64,000 nt of DNA. It comes from Engraulis encrasicolus. Its lineage: Eukaryota > Chordata > Actinopteri > Clupeiformes > Engraulidae. Shown here one piece after another: positions 12,411 to 25,263 of this stretch. The first letter of the stretch is position 1. Every line of letters begins with the position of its first letter. The translations under genes were made by a program, and so were the position numbers. The DNA lies in NCBI RefSeq assembly GCF_034702125.1, contig NC_085869.1, positions 53,956,214 to 54,020,213 on the forward strand, written 5' to 3'. The notes under the pieces are model-generated. The model saw nothing but the letters and a program-made list of their open reading frames with translations. It made no database searches and was not told the origin of the DNA.

Positions 12411-13930
12411 CTTAATGTCAATGGACCCCAAGGTTATGACATGCTAATAATACGATGACAGTGTGGTAATAATATGCTAATAACAGCAATTCATGGTTCT
12501 CTCGATATTGCTGTTAAACAGAAGGTGCGTGAACACCAGAAACAAGCTTTGAATCATGAATTTGCGTTATTCGCTCTGGACTTGACATTAAACATGTTTA
12601 ATTTAGCTAATCACATAACTGCTCTGGCTTGTCAGACTGGGACATTCGAAGAGATGAACATCCTCCCCTGGCTGCCCTCTCCAGCCACTGTGCTGTCCCC
12701 TTTGCGCACCCGACCTCCGCTAATGGTGGTTGACGTTCGGGCACAAGTTCTGTGGAACACAAGACTGATCGTGGCAAGGCCACCTGAATCCTCGCCTCTC
12801 CTAATAGGACGCATTACCCGTGTCTCCCTTGGGTCGGTCACCCCTTACTTGTGCGCGTCTCATGCGCTCAGCAGGAGCGCGAGTGTCAGTTGTGCTGCCT
12901 GGAGCGCTGTCCCGTAGTTAGCTAGATCATACTTCTCCAATGAAGTATCTCAGGCCCCTGCTCGACCAGGCTGCCTCATCGAGGGGAAGTGCGTCTTTGA
13001 TGTCTCACTGGGAACCAGAGCGTGTGCCCTCTAACAGGTGTCTATCAGGGCTTTCTTGGCTGGCTCGTTGTGGTGGTGGTTGCTACTCGGTTCTCCGTCT
13101 GCGACTTGGACCTGCGGCCCTGCTGGAGAATGACTGGGTCTTTTCTGCCAGCAAGATCGCATGGCAGCTCAAGCTTGCCTGGCGGTCTTGGGCATGGTGC
13201 CTCTCAGTTGCACCTGCAGGTGTTGTGTACTGAACATGCTGGATATTCCCCCTTGTGCCAAGGCCTGGTTTTCCATTGGGGAATACCTCTTGATATTGGG
13301 GGCCTCGCTATACCTCTGTGGGCTCCACTTGCACATCGGTTACACTCAGACGGGTGGTTTCCGTGCCCTGAGTTCCCTCCACTGTGTGCTTTCCGTGGTA
13401 TTGGATGTCTGGACGCTGCCTTTGTGCGCCCCGTGCTTAACCCCTCTTCCCCCTCTGGGTTCAGAACGAAGACTGCGCCTCTTTCTTGTTCCCCCGCTAG
13501 CGTTGCCGGGATCTGCCCTCTAAACACTTTATTGACACCGGTAGGCCGAGTCTGGGCGGTGTGCCTGCTCTAATGATGGTGTCAAGTGCCTGCCTAACCC
13601 CTAGGTTGGTACTGGTATCAACTTTCCCCATGGTTAGTGTCTGTCTGGAGGGATTAGGGGCTTGCCTCCCCTGCTCGTCCAAGTGCATCCTTTGGGTGCA
13701 GCTCTTGCCTCTGGCCCCTGGGCCCTTGGGCCCTTGGGTGGCTGTTGGGCGAGCCGTGTCGCTTATCGCCGTTGATGGACGCTGCCTCTCCGCCTTCAAC
13801 AGCTCTGGGCATCGGCAGGAAGGGTCTGTGCTGCGGCCAGGCTTTTGCTTGCGCATTCTAGGTAACTGGCAACGCAATCAGGAGTTTTTCAATACCCATA
13901 GTAAGATGTTGAGTGATTCAACCGAAAGAG
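12411..13930. mobile_element. GC-rich degenerate block, possible DIRS-like remnant
   Basis: This block is markedly richer in G+C than its surroundings (12640-13880) and has several moderately long open frames on both strands, none with a recognised domain. It runs into 13876-13918, with words such as CAATACCCATAGT and AGATGT, and then into the inverted-repeat ends at 13931-14227. From memory these resemble the termini of fish DIRS-like tyrosine-recombinase retrotransposons. No reverse transcriptase or recombinase motif is visible. Confidence 0.35.
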
Positions 13931-14227
13931 AACTATAGGTCACCGAGGGCAACCCTGGTTCTCTGAGGGAGATGAACGAGACATCTCGCCAGATTGCCAC
14001 ACTCACCCACAAGCTCAAAGGTTAGTTGTCTCAGATTGAAGATCAGAGCCCGGCACACCTGGGCTTTGTCCCCGAGGGGACGGGATCCCCATCTGCGCAG
14101 CTCATTGGTCTGACGGCATGATTGAAAGCAAGTTTTGGCAAATGGCCACGCAAAGGGCGTTACCCATAGTGAGATGTCTCGTTCATATCCCTCAGAGAAC
14201 CGGGGTTACCCTTGGTAACCTATAGTT
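13931..14227. mobile_element. 297-bp inverted-repeat unit, AACTATAGGTYACC ends
   Basis: Both ends carry the same ~55-bp inverted sequence: left AACTATAGGTCACCGAGGGC..., right ...CCTTGGTAACCTATAGTT. Both include GGTTCTCTGAGGGA and GAACGAGACATCT or their complements. The middle is G+C rich. It is either a MITE or the terminal repeat region of a DIRS-like element. Confidence 0.7.
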
Positions 14228-14294
14228 ATGTGCCTTTCTGCTTGATTATGTTTCCTTCTATGATGAATTCATTGGAAATTCAAACATAGTGATT

Positions 14295-15310
14295 GTTTAT
14301 TTGGGCCACATCTGGTAGATTAATTGCAATTAATGAAGTTCTAGTGTCCTCTTTGATGGCCATCTTTAAAAATGGCTGCCATATTACATTTTCAAGTTGC
14401 AAATGAGGGGGATTTGATTATATTGCTCTTAAGCACAAACACACAAATTTACATACTTGTATCATCATTTTCTTGCTCACTTCTGGGCTAAATTCATGCT
14501 TGTATAATAACTTGCTTGATCAATCCTGTGCAAAAAAAAAAACATTTCTATGGTATTTTTTGTCAGCCATCTTGGAAAATGGCAGTCATTTAAACTGGGA
14601 AATCCCTTAGAATGTATTGTGTTGGTCTTAAGCACATAATGGTCAAATTTCTTGATTGTATCATAATTTCCTTTCTCAATTCTGTGCAACAAATCAATTT
14701 CTGAGGTCTTTTTTGGCAGCCATCTTGGAAAATGGCCACCATTTCAAGTCGCCAATCAGGTAGATCTGATTGTATTGGTTGTAAGCACATAAATGTTGAA
14801 TTTCATGCTTGTATCAAAAATTTCTAGGTCAATTTTATGCAATAAATAATTTTCTGGGGTCTTTTTTTGGTGGCCATCTTGGAAAATGGCCACCATTTCA
14901 AGTGGCCAATCAGGTAGATTTGATCGTATTGGTCGTAAGCACATACATATTGAATTGCATGCTTGTATCATAGTTTTCTAGGTCAATTCTATGCAATAAA
15001 TCAATTTCTGGGGTCTTTTTTTACGGCCATCTTGGAAAATGGCCGCCATTTCAAGTGGCCAATCAGGTAGATTTGATCGTATTGGTCTTAAGCACATACA
15101 TGTTGAATTTCATGCTTGTATCATAATTTTCTAGGTCAATTCTATGCAATAAATCAATTTCTGGGGTCTTTTTTGGCGGCCATCTTGGAAAATGGCCGCC
15201 ATTTCAAGTGGCCAATCAGGTAGATTTGATCGAATGGGTCTTGAGCACATACCTGCCGAATTTCACGCTTGTATCATAATTTGCACGATTTTCCCTGTAG
15301 CCGCTCTACT
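14295..15310 (+). repeat. ~153-bp satellite array, third copy
   Basis: At least five units match the 290-1000 satellite, in the same orientation. The first units (14340-14620) are the most diverged. The array ends with TTTGCACGAT then TGTAGCCGCTCTACTA, the same exit sequence as in the left arm near 975-1015. Beyond that the sequence is different. Confidence 0.9.
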
Positions 15311-17083
15311 ATACCTAGGCCTAGACATTTGGCCTAGACGTACTTTGGTAGAACGGTGCAGTGACGCGAGTTTGTTTTGTTTAGCTTGTGGTGTCAAGGT
15401 AGTAATACAAATGGTATTAACGGCGATGTGTTGGCCATGCATCATAAGGTCTTGAAACCATTGGAGGAGCTAACTTGTTGTGAAGAGAAGTCTCATCACT
15501 TTGGTGAACAAAAACGGACCAACTAAGCAAGGAATTATGTACATTTAGGCTAAAGCGTGACGGGAGAAGGGAATGTCACCAAAGTTGTGCATCGTGTCAG
15601 GTAAGAAGTGACTTTTGTTTCTTGCTGTGGAGATTGGATTCGTAGAAGCGTGTATTGGTATGCTAGGTCTTGCCTGTTGCTGGTGAAGTAGTCTAGCTTA
15701 GCCTCGGAGTTGGCTATGGGGTGAATCTGAAGGAGAGCACAGCCGATGGTGTGTCTGGCTTGTCTATCATCACAGTTGTCAAAGTTGAATTGCCGCGGTG
15801 TGTAATGGCTGTGCTATTGTTGGATGTTTTGGAATGTTGTACTGGTTCTGTTTTGGCAATTTGTTCCTTTTGTCTCTTGCTGCTGATTTGACCTAGCCTA
15901 GAAATCTAGACGCCCCTAGTGGCCGCAAAATGAATTTTGCACAGCTTTGCTGTAGGGGTTTTTGGCGCGGCCAGGCTAGATTTGACCACCATAGCACCGC
16001 CACCACCTATTAGCGTCTTAATGGCCTACGTTAAATGCAAACTGAAGGTGGCTTTCTCACTCTCCCTGTATCAATAGCCAGCAATGGCTCGAGCTGCTTT
16101 GGCGCTTAGCCTACTTCTTGCTCCGATCACATCCCGAACTCTTTGGCCGTCAGAGTGTAATTACATTCGGGAAGGTAGAGCTATGCCTGTGTGTGTGCGT
16201 GCGTGCGTGCTTTTATGCGCGGTCTGGGAGACCGAGATGCACCTGATCCACAGTCGCAATTGCAAGAAAATCTAAATTATTTGAAAGCCCGGTCACCTCT
16301 CACGAGTGCATCGCATAGCCTAGTCAAAGCATTTCTTCTAATTTCACACATTGCACACTGCCCATGCTGAAGAGACAAACTGTCAAGGCAGCGCGATTTG
16401 CTCTTGAGCCCTCACCTCCACATCAGGTGCGCGTTTCACTTCCGCAAGAAGAACATTAATAGTGTCAAAGTGAGATGTTAAAGAAAAAAAAGTTAAATCT
16501 AGCCATCCTTGTTTAGGCTACATAAAACATGAGGAAGTTATTCAGATGTGATTCGCCATTCCTCACCCTAAAATTGATTAGAACGCAGGAAATAGCATCT
16601 AAAAAACAGATTTTTTTTCCACAGCACCCCCTGGTCAAAACCAGTTCCTGCGTCCCTGGCTTCGCTACTGTGCTGAACATGTAAAACGTACCTTGTGAAA
16701 GGCGCTGCTTGTCGAGCAGGGAAATATTGAAGCTACGGTGGGGAAACTCTCTCCACTTTGTAGTTTACAGTAGTAACAACTCGGACATTGGTATTGAAAT
16801 GGAAGTTTTTTATTATCATTATTATTATTATTATTAGGCCTATTATTATTATTATTTTCACTTAACACGTAAAAAAAATAGTGAAGGCAATTTGTCTTGG
16901 TGACAGTGGAGTTAAAAGGCATCCCATGCAGCCGCAGAGGTAGATTCTTGCGGCTTCTCATAGGTAAGCTTATCCACTGATATCGATAGCACATAATAGT
17001 GCAGACAACCGCCCTTGATGTAGGCTACTCTGACTGTTCTCATGATGGTTGTTCATCTACCAATTTGAAATATATATATTTTT
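15311..17083. other. Non-coding stretch, short dispersed repeats only
   Basis: No supported gene. Near 15895-15990 there is a small inverted-repeat sequence, CTAGCCTAGAAATCTAG...GGCCAGGCTAGA, probably a MITE. A (TTA)n tract lies at 16808-16855. The 63-codon frame at 16084 begins in a plausible ATG context but has no donor site or recognised domain. Confidence 0.45.
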
Positions 17084-17240
17084 TTATCTGTAGGGGGAGG
17101 GCCATGGGAAAACAAAATTGAAGTGGGGGGAGGGCCATGGGGAAAAAATTTGAGGTGGAGGGGGGGGCCATGATTTTTTTTTTTGACCGGACTTCCAGCG
17201 CACCAGCCCTCCCCCCCCGGTAAATAACGTACAGTCCCTA
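17084..17240. repeat. Arm-terminus fragment of the large repeat, rearranged
   Basis: GGGAGGGCCATGGG minisatellite blocks followed by GCACCAGCCCTCCCC and CCGGTAAATAACGTACAGTCCCTAA. Both modules occur at 1470-1604 and 10802-10930. Here the minisatellite is in the orientation of the right arm while the terminus is in the orientation of the left arm, so the pieces are inverted relative to each other. Confidence 0.75.
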
Positions 17241-17824
17241 ATCAGGAGCGATGGATTTTTCATTTCTTGTAAATGTGTTGAGGCTGTCGAAAACAGAAAT
17301 CTGTGCCTCATAGGCTGTTCTCCAAGCCTCGTGTGTTTGCAGCAAAACTGCTAGTACCGCCCAAATCAATACTTGTAGGAAGAGGGAGGACAAAGTGGTC
17401 CCGTTAAAAGGGGGGAGCTCTCCAGTAACTTTGACAGACCTCATAGTGTATCCTTTTTTTATTGGCACGTTTGTGTCACGGCATTCATTTTCAGGCCAGT
17501 GGCAGTTAATGTTGCCAAGTATGTGAAATGGCAACGTTTAGGCTACTTTATTTTATAGGCCTGTAAAGGTACAATGTATTGTATTTGTAATGAACCACAC
17601 TGATCTGTACTGAACTGAATAATGCTGTATGAAAGACAGAGTAACAAGCTACTCTGTTCATGTTTTTCACATTACATGAAGTGGCTCTTTGATATGCAGA
17701 ATGTTGAGAGAGAATGCAAGAAAATACAGATGTAGAGGCTTGATCTTTGTGAGACCTTGAGAAAATTCCTATTTCTTATGAAATCTCCGACCCAAAATAG
17801 CAGTTTGAATGTATTTTCCTTTTT

Positions 17825-17893
17825 ACCTCCGCCAAGGAGATTATGTTTTTGGTCGTTACCTCCGCCAAGGAGGTTATGTTTTCGGTCGTGTTG

Positions 17894-17944
<51 letters not shown>

Positions 17945-18066
17945 AGCAGGATAACTCAAAAACCTATGAACGGATTTGGATGAAACTTGGTGGAGCTGTT
18001 GGAAATGACCCAAGGAACAAGTGATTAAATTCTGGTGGTGATCCGGATCACAAACCGGAACCAGGA
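17825..18066 (+). repeat. Dispersed repeat with CCTCCGCCAAGGAG head and (CTGT)n
   Basis: Two copies of CCTCCGCCAAGGAGRTTATGTTTT precede a (CTGT)n tract (17897-17940), followed by GGATAACTCAAAAACC, GGATTTGGATGAAAC and GGTGGTGATCCGGATCAC. I recognise this order from repeats that are widespread in fish and other aquatic animals. It is non-coding; its class is not certain. Confidence 0.7.
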
Positions 18067-18425
18067 CATTATTACCAAACCGTGATTTCTCTATACCGTT
18101 ACACCCTTATCATTTTATCATTTCAAGCTGGACACATAAATGTCAATTTTGTTTTTCATTGCTTGATTGATTGAGCTAAATAAATGTTGTTTCTCTCATC
18201 AGCATGAGGAGAATAGCTCATGATCAAGTTCATTCAGAGTTGCGGGCAGCTTGTTCAGGTCTTTCGCCAGTGCAATTAACAAGCATGGCATTGTATTGCA
18301 CTGCAGACAAGAGTAGCATTGTATGCATTGTGGAGCATGGCTTGTTCCTTCAGGACTGTATTACTGTGTGATTGTGGAACAACTCGGAAACACTATAATC
18401 GGTTTGACCACTACGGCCAAACTTG

Positions 18426-18461
<36 letters not shown>

Positions 18462-19867
18462 GCGCGGAGTGGCCATCGGGAAATCGGGGACTTGTCCCGG
18501 TGGGCCGCGGCCGCGAAATATATTGCAACGGCCGTATTACGTTCTCAGCCGGCCCTAAAGCCTTTGAGTGCATCATCTTCTCTGCTAGCCCGAAAGTGTT
18601 CCACTGTGACGGCTAATATGATATAGCTACAATTCAATTCTCTTCTTACCTGATGACTCAAGAGTATATATACCGTTTACCCGACCGCAATACCTCAGTG
18701 ACGGTGTCAAACACTAAATTGGCCACACCCCTTCTCTACTGATAATGTTCATACACCGTAGATCGCGGAAGTTTACTAGATCTTAGTAACATAGTTTCGT
18801 TTTCAGTATTTCAAGAACCTGTGATATTTAGATTGGTTACCAAGGAACGGAAATATTAGTCAGTTGTGATTTATTTTCCGATTTCCACATGACTGTTACT
18901 GTTTACAGTCTGCCATTGCAGATTCACTTCTTCTGTGGTTATTGACTTGGGTTACGAACATACTCCACCAAGTGGTAAGGAAGTGAACTGCAGCTAAGCA
19001 GGAAAACACGCTGTACATGTTTTGATGGCATTGGTTTGGAACTAGAGGTATATCTCCTTACAGTCGAAATAATGTTATATCATATATATATTTATATATG
19101 GCACATTTAGGATGTAGCCTATGTAATGTCTGAAGAAATGGAACAAAATAATTACCATACAAGATTCTGATGTGAGCAGTGTTGGGTGTGTAGGGGAGCA
19201 CGGGGCACAAACTAACGGGGGGCAAGATGTAACACAGACTTTTTATCAAGACGGACCAATCATTTTCTGCCTACTTTTGTAAACACGATTGTTTGAGTCA
19301 ACAGAAGCCTTCGGAAAAATTTCAAACATTTCCGTTGAGATTTCACTGAGTTATTCCACAAAGTGTGTTTTAGCACCCTGAAAGTATTTTTTTCCACGCC
19401 GCTTGTTTTTTGTAAAGTGAAGCATGGGTACAAGCTACCAAAACTATTCCGATATTGCCGGATACTGTGTTTTCTCAGTTACAAAATGATACCATAATGA
19501 AGTTTGTTACTACTTCGTAGCCAGTGCTAGGTTGACAACAATCATAGCTGAGGCTAAGGGGGCTAGTTGTAACACGGTAAATCTCAGTGAAATTCTCATT
19601 CTTGTCAATGGGGAAATAAAGGTGAAATAAAATTGGCACACAAATGCAAATCTATCACATTTTATTTGAAGTATGGCTCTATTTATTTAAATATTATTCA
19701 TAATAAGTGTTTATAAAAGTTATTATTAGGTTTTATCTGCCTACGCAACTGAATCCTCTTTTCTGATTGGCTGATGGGGTTGCAACTAATTCCCTATAAC
19801 CTGTAAGGCGTCAAACGTGCGACTAAGTTAGGTTACTAATTCTAAACTGTAGGTTGCTATGGCCAAA

Positions 19868-19990
19868 AGCCAGTCGTTAGTTCTATCGCATTTGTTTATC
19901 AAGTCAAGAGTCAGTCGTTAATTCTATCGCATTTGGTTGTCAAGCCAAGAGCCAGTCGTCAGTTCTATCGCATTTGATTGTCAAGTCTGT
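19868..19990. repeat. Three 41-bp tandem units
   Basis: Three successive units of the form AGTCGTTAGTTCTATCGCATTTG with TCAAG spacers begin near 19868, 19909 and 19950. They show a few substitutions between units. No coding role is seen. Confidence 0.85.
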
Positions 19991-20696
19991 CGCCCTAAAA
20001 GTTCTACTAGCCTACATGCATCTGACAGAGGCGCGCCTGATTACGTGCACACTAAATTTTTCTGCAGTTGGCATAATTCAGGTTACAAATTTACAGATAG
20101 GCCCAGCAATACATGGCAAAAATACCCTGTACCGAAATTCTAAGCACCTGCCTCGCCATCAATTGTATCGAAACGAGTCACCTCGTCATCTGCTCCACTC
20201 CCATGGTTTTTAAAATGTAGGCTATTTCCCGCTGCCTTCCCTTTGGTAGGCTATTGATCTGAAAACATCCTTTTAAAAAAAAAAATAGGCTACTCTCCTC
20301 TTGTGGGGAAGGAACACGTGTGAAAGGGGAAAGGGGAGAGTTATTAAAAATGACCCTAGCGTGGGGAATCTCTCTCTCTTTCTCTATCTCTCTCTCTTTT
20401 ACGCACGAAGTTGACAGGTAGCCTGTGATGATCAGCAGGGGGAAATAGACACGTAATGCGACATGTGTCGATTCAGCATAGAAATGCTTCGCAAGTTTTT
20501 GTTTTTAAAATTCCATCCCACCGTGGTATATGGCCAAACGGAAATTAAATAATCACAGCGTCGGCAGGCTACCAAACGAAGATTCTAGGCGCGTCAAGTT
20601 GGACGCCCGCACAGCAACATTCTATCTTGATAGAACATGGTTCCTACAACTTTACAGACGATAATAGATTAAAAAGTACCCCACCATAACGGCAGA

Positions 20697-20854
20697 TAAG
20701 CGGGATAACGGCCTTCGAGGTCGACCGGTTATAGAAATTAATGGCTTGGCGGAGGCAACTTTGTCTCCGCGCTGCGCGCGTCGCCAAACTTCGGAGCCGC
20801 CGCCTCGCCATTAATTTCGTATAACCTGTCACCTCGTCGGCCGTTATCCCTTAC
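20697..20854. mobile_element. 158-bp palindromic MITE
   Basis: The left arm GGGATAACGGCCTTCGAGG...GAAATTAATGGC is mirrored by GCCATTAATTTCG...CCTCGTCGGCCGTTATCCC. The centre is CpG rich (CGCGCTGCGCGCG). It lies inside the 19193-21283 element and is therefore younger than it. Confidence 0.8.
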
Positions 20855-21680
20855 ATACTGTGAGATTGGATTTTGTGATTTTTAATGACTAATACAATTA
20901 AAGCCTCTAAAGCCTATTTATTTATTTTTATTAGTGTGTTTGGTAAGAAAGTATCTTTAAGTATCGTAGATTTATAAACAAACACACTTGTGGTGAAATT
21001 ATACTGAGTGAATTGTTTTAAATACATATTTTCAGCATGTGTTACAACTAATCCTCCCCCTGTTACAACTTACACTACCTGTGGGGTAAAATGTAACATT
21101 TTACATCCTCCACAAACAGTAAAAATGTAAAGCAATGGTAGGTTTTTATAACAAACCACCAGTGCTAATATGTAACAGAGATGTGTACGTTTCATGTGTT
21201 ATAAAAAATAACAATGTAACTGCCTTATATGTGAAGATATCAGCTCAAAAGCAAAAACCGTTACTTTGTGCCCCCTTCTCCCCTAGCCTAAACTGTGGAT
21301 TAAAATGTAATTGCAAGAAACAAAGACATTTGCTGCGACGAAGACAGCGTTTTAAGGTAGGCCTACATCGTTTGGCTATACATTTTGTTGACTTATAGTT
21401 GTGCTTTGAAGTAGCTAGGTTTGGCTTATTTGCTGCATGGTGGGTTTATTGCACAATGTAGACAGACTTTTTGTAAGCTATAGGCTACTATACTATATTT
21501 TGTGAGCCTACTCTTCTAAAAATCCCCACACTCAAAACGTTGTGCCCATGCTCATCCGTCTTCCTTAAACGATATTTCAATTTCAAACTGTCAAAATGAC
21601 AGTGGAGTGCATATGGAACAGCAGCGTGATGTAGCCTAACCTAGTAGGCCTATGAATGCTTTGGACTGTGATGATGGCTC

Positions 21681-21866
21681 CAGTGGTGTAGTCTACTTTT
21701 TGAAGTGGGTATACTGTAGGCCTATATTTGAGCATTTTTTTATGTGTACTGTATATATTTGTGCTATTGTAAATAATGGATCAATCCATTTTAAGTGGGT
21801 ATACTGCAATCCCTGAAATTTTGAAATGGGTGCGTATACCTGCGTTTTACATAGACTACACCACTG
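21681..21866. mobile_element. 186-bp MITE, CAGTGGTGTAGTCT ends
   Basis: Perfect 14-bp terminal inverted repeat: CAGTGGTGTAGTCT at the left, AGACTACACCACTG at the right. The end sequence is hAT-like. The interior repeats AGTGGGTATACTG. No clear target duplication. Confidence 0.82.
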
Positions 21867-22464
21867 GCTGTGCATTTCATCAAGGTGTAGGCTAAATTCT
21901 CCAATTCAGGTTGATATTTTGACTACACTAATGTTCACATGTAGTACGACTGCAGATTTCGTGGCTTTTGTCTTTTTGGTTAGGAAACCATGTTGTTCGC
22001 TTTGTTTTTTAAAGAGGGCCGCCAAGGGGAAAATTCTCCCGGTGGGAAAAGGTGGGCCACTCCGCCCCTGTGTGTGTGTGTGTGTGTGTTGGGGGTGCGT
22101 GTTGTTGGGGGTGATGAAGATGATAGATCTATCTTGGTTGAAGATTTGTCAACCATTTAAAAAAAAAAAATCTGTGCAGACCACCACAGTCACAGAAGAA
22201 GAAAAAACACACAGTCCTTTGCAGAGGAGAGCCCATTGACATCACAGCCCTATCTGGGTTCTCATCAACATGGATATGCACATAGCCTAAGGAAATACAT
22301 AAATAGAACTGATTAATAGTGTGATAATAGCTGAATATTTTTTAAAATCTGTGCTTCCTTTAGACTGTCATGGAGCAGAGATGTTATCGCCTGATTGGGC
22401 TGCAAAGAAGAAGCCAGCCTTCAAAGTGTTGGGAAAGGCATGAAGGATATAGAACAACTCCACC

Positions 22465-22790
22465 CAGGGCCGCTGACAGCTTTGGCCAGGCCCAGGACAA
22501 AGACATCAGAATGCCCCCCCCCCCCACCATAATGTAATGAGGACCCAATTTTGGGCCCCCTCTCTCTTTGACCCTGAGACAACTGACCCCCTCTGTCCCT
22601 CCCGTCGCCTTCCCTGACTCCACCAATACTCACTCCAAAGGAAAAGTATAATCAGAGCCGCTGACAGCTTTGGTCGGGCCCGAGACAAAGTCATCAACTT
22701 CATCCTATACTAACCCCCCAATGTATTGATGACCCAATTCTGGGCGCCCTCTCTGCCCGGGCCCAGGACAACTGACCCCTTTGTGCCCCC
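22465..22790. repeat. Two tandem copies of a CCGCTGACAGCTTTGG repeat
   Basis: Units at 22465-22630 and 22659-22790 share CCGCTGACAGCTTTGG, GGCCCRRGACAAAG, GACCCAATTYTGGG and GACAACTGACCCC. An inverted copy lies at 44880-45055. It is a dispersed non-coding family with inverted-repeat character (GGCCCAGGACAA near both ends). Confidence 0.75.
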
Positions 22791-25171
22791 ATGTAATGCA
22801 TGCTAATGTGCATCATGTGTCCCATTGCTAGCTTGGTCTTATAGGCGACAATATGAGGATCCACCACCAGGTAAGGGGGTCATGGCCCCCCAGTTTGGCA
22901 ACAATACATAACGCTCTACGAACAATATATGCTCGATGTAAATAAGTGCACCTACTTTGTGAAGAATTTTGCAGTGCAATTTTGCAGTGCAACAAGATTT
23001 CCAAAATGTAGATAGCAGATTTTAATTTACTGTTGAATTTACAATACAAATATAGGCTAGACTTACATCTACACACTATTTAAATTAGGGTGGTGCTAAA
23101 AAGAGGCTACACCCCCGGGACCCAACATTTACAGCTCTTTTGTTCAGTCTTATAAATAATACAACATTGTATTGCTTTGTTGTCAATTTGAATAAAAGGA
23201 GAGGAAATAACTTTACTGGACTTGCAAGCTTTCAGAGTCTAAGACCTTCAGCTTGCAAGTCCTGTTAAGCTATTTTGCACAAGAAAAGATCTGAAGCGTG
23301 CAGATTTTCTCCTTTTATGTAGAAATTTCCAGTAAATCCTGCACCTTCTCAACAGATGAGTGGTGACCCTTCACGACCTCACTTGTCAATTTGAATAAAT
23401 TACTTTTGCACATGAATATAGCCTAAAAATTGGGAAACTACTTTCCTCTCCAAAGCACTATGCAGTGGGCTACTGAGCATTTTTTTTGTATCCATGCACG
23501 TTCACCATTACTGTAGTGCTACTTCAGTAAAAACAGCAGGTTGGGCAGTTTCCATAGGCCTTCATTTTGCTGTTGACAGGAACTCTCCAGTTTTATCTAC
23601 TTCCTCTCTACCCTGCTAAGTTTTAAAACTGAAGCTAATTGCCTTTTAGAGAGATGGTACTATAGCTGTAGTTCATATTAAGTATACTGTAGTATCCTCA
23701 TATTGGGTCTGGAATGGCCAAATTGAGACACGATTACTGATGGGGTGAACTCTGTTGAAGTTTGAAATGTGTGTCTGATTTTATTCAATCGCTAACATTT
23801 GGTCGTGGCATGTAGGCTATGGTAATCTGCTCGAATGTAGTCGTTCGTCCAGGCCCTCTCTCATCCCTCCCCCGTTCACTGATAAGTAGTTGTCTGGTTA
23901 GTCCGACTCAAGTTTCTTGAAATCATCATTGCTAACAGGTTAGCGACTTACTTGGTCCCCAGTAGGAATTTGCATTGCAACCAAGTAAGTTGCTACCTTA
24001 CAGTAGTTAGTAGAAATGACGTTGAGATATGCACCCCAGATGTGGAGGTAAATGGATGGATGGCAAGGCCAGGCTATCCCATTCCTACTGTGCCAGATGT
24101 TTTCTATTCTATTCTTTACTTTGATGTCTGACTTTAGAATATAGGTTGAAGAGAAAGCATTTTTAAATCTTGGTTCTTGTGTCATCTTGTTGCTGGTTGT
24201 TTTTGGACTTCAGCTCCTCATGTCTTGTCATGAGATAGAAAGAAGTGAAAGTGTAGACTTGTTGCTTGTGGAAGTCCTTTAGTCCCTGGTTTCTTTTTAG
24301 AACTTATTTTACTCACTTCCTCTTAGCATTCCTTCAAAGGTATGGATACACTAACAGGATGCATGATCATTGCATGCATGCCATAGGTCGATGCATGACA
24401 CTAAGCAAGGAAGCGTTTCAGGGTACCCACATAATGCTGCACACTTTCATTAGAATTTAAGGTTATAATCCAACCCCATTTAGATCTTTGGGTTGAAAAT
24501 CCTACCCTACAAAGGCAAAGTGCAGCAACTACATATTTCGCCAAAACTGAGTTTAGACTGAAAAGGGTCGCCATGCTTCCTTTGTCTTGTGACAAGTTCT
24601 TATAGTCCAAATGTGTCCCGCTTTAGAGGTAGAGCTATGTCAAATTGGCTAAGGCTTTGAAGGCATTTTTCAGTTTCAATGTTGACGTTGTTATTGCACT
24701 TTGGCTTTGGGAAGCATATTGGTGACGACTTAATTCATTTTATACTAAAGGTCTTGGAACAGACCCCATCATGTTTTTACTGCTGTTTGTTTTTATTGCT
24801 GTTATTGTGTGTTTTTGCGGGGCACATAAAGCAGATGATTCGATCTAAGAGTTGGTGTGTATGCAATTTAGTGGCCTCTAGTGGTACAATAGAACAGTGT
24901 CGCCAAGAGTGGTCCATTGCAGGATGGTCCGTTGTGAACGGCCTACTTTCAACCTGCAAAATTGTGTCACTCATAGTGATAAAGTGATCAGTTCCTAACG
25001 AACAAGCATGAGCATGACTATGACTTCATCATAATCTGCTGTTTTATGTTTGCCATTGGACTCTTTCACTTGCATACCATGTATCGGTATGTTCACAGCA
25101 GGGTGTTGAATGCCATGCACCCAGGCACCTTTTTGAGCGCCTTCTCCTTTTTCCAGAAAAGGATCCGTCCA
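22791..25171. other. Non-coding stretch, nothing recognised
   Basis: No supported gene. A small stem from inverted copies of GGACTTGCAAGCT lies at 23217-23270. The other short frames show no splice-bounded or domain-bearing exon. Confidence 0.45.
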
Positions 25172-25225
25172 AGGCAAGCAGGCAGGCAGGCAGGCAGGCA
25201 GGCAGTGTGGCAGGCAGGGCAGACA

Positions 25226-25263
<38 letters not shown>

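Larger units (their letters stand above)
19193..21283. mobile_element. 2.1-kb TA-flanked inverted-repeat element
   Basis: The ends are GGGGAGCACGGGGCACAAACTAACGG and, inverted, CCGTTACTTTGTGCCCCCTTCTCCCC, about 25 matching positions, flanked by TA on both sides as for Tc1/mariner-type integration. The interior repeatedly carries TGTAACA or TGTTACA words (for example 19229, 19571, 21037, 21061, 21093), probably subterminal binding sites. No transposase frame remains, so it is non-autonomous. Confidence 0.65.
18459..22070. mobile_element. Candidate 3.6-kb hAT-type element, degenerate
   Basis: The left end reads CAGGCGCGGAGTGGCC and the right end GGCCACTCCGCCCCTG, inverted repeats matching at 15 of 16 positions. 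Both sit inside (TG)n, so an 8-bp TGTGTGTG duplication would be invisible. The interior has no transposase frame and contains younger insertions (19193-21283 and 21681-21866). Alternatively these are two unrelated fragments of one family. Confidence 0.45.

Noticed and set aside
12474..13938. GC-rich open frames as host exons
   Set aside because: Frames overlap on both strands, have no domain, and the block ends in transposon-type inverted repeats; best treated as a degenerate element.
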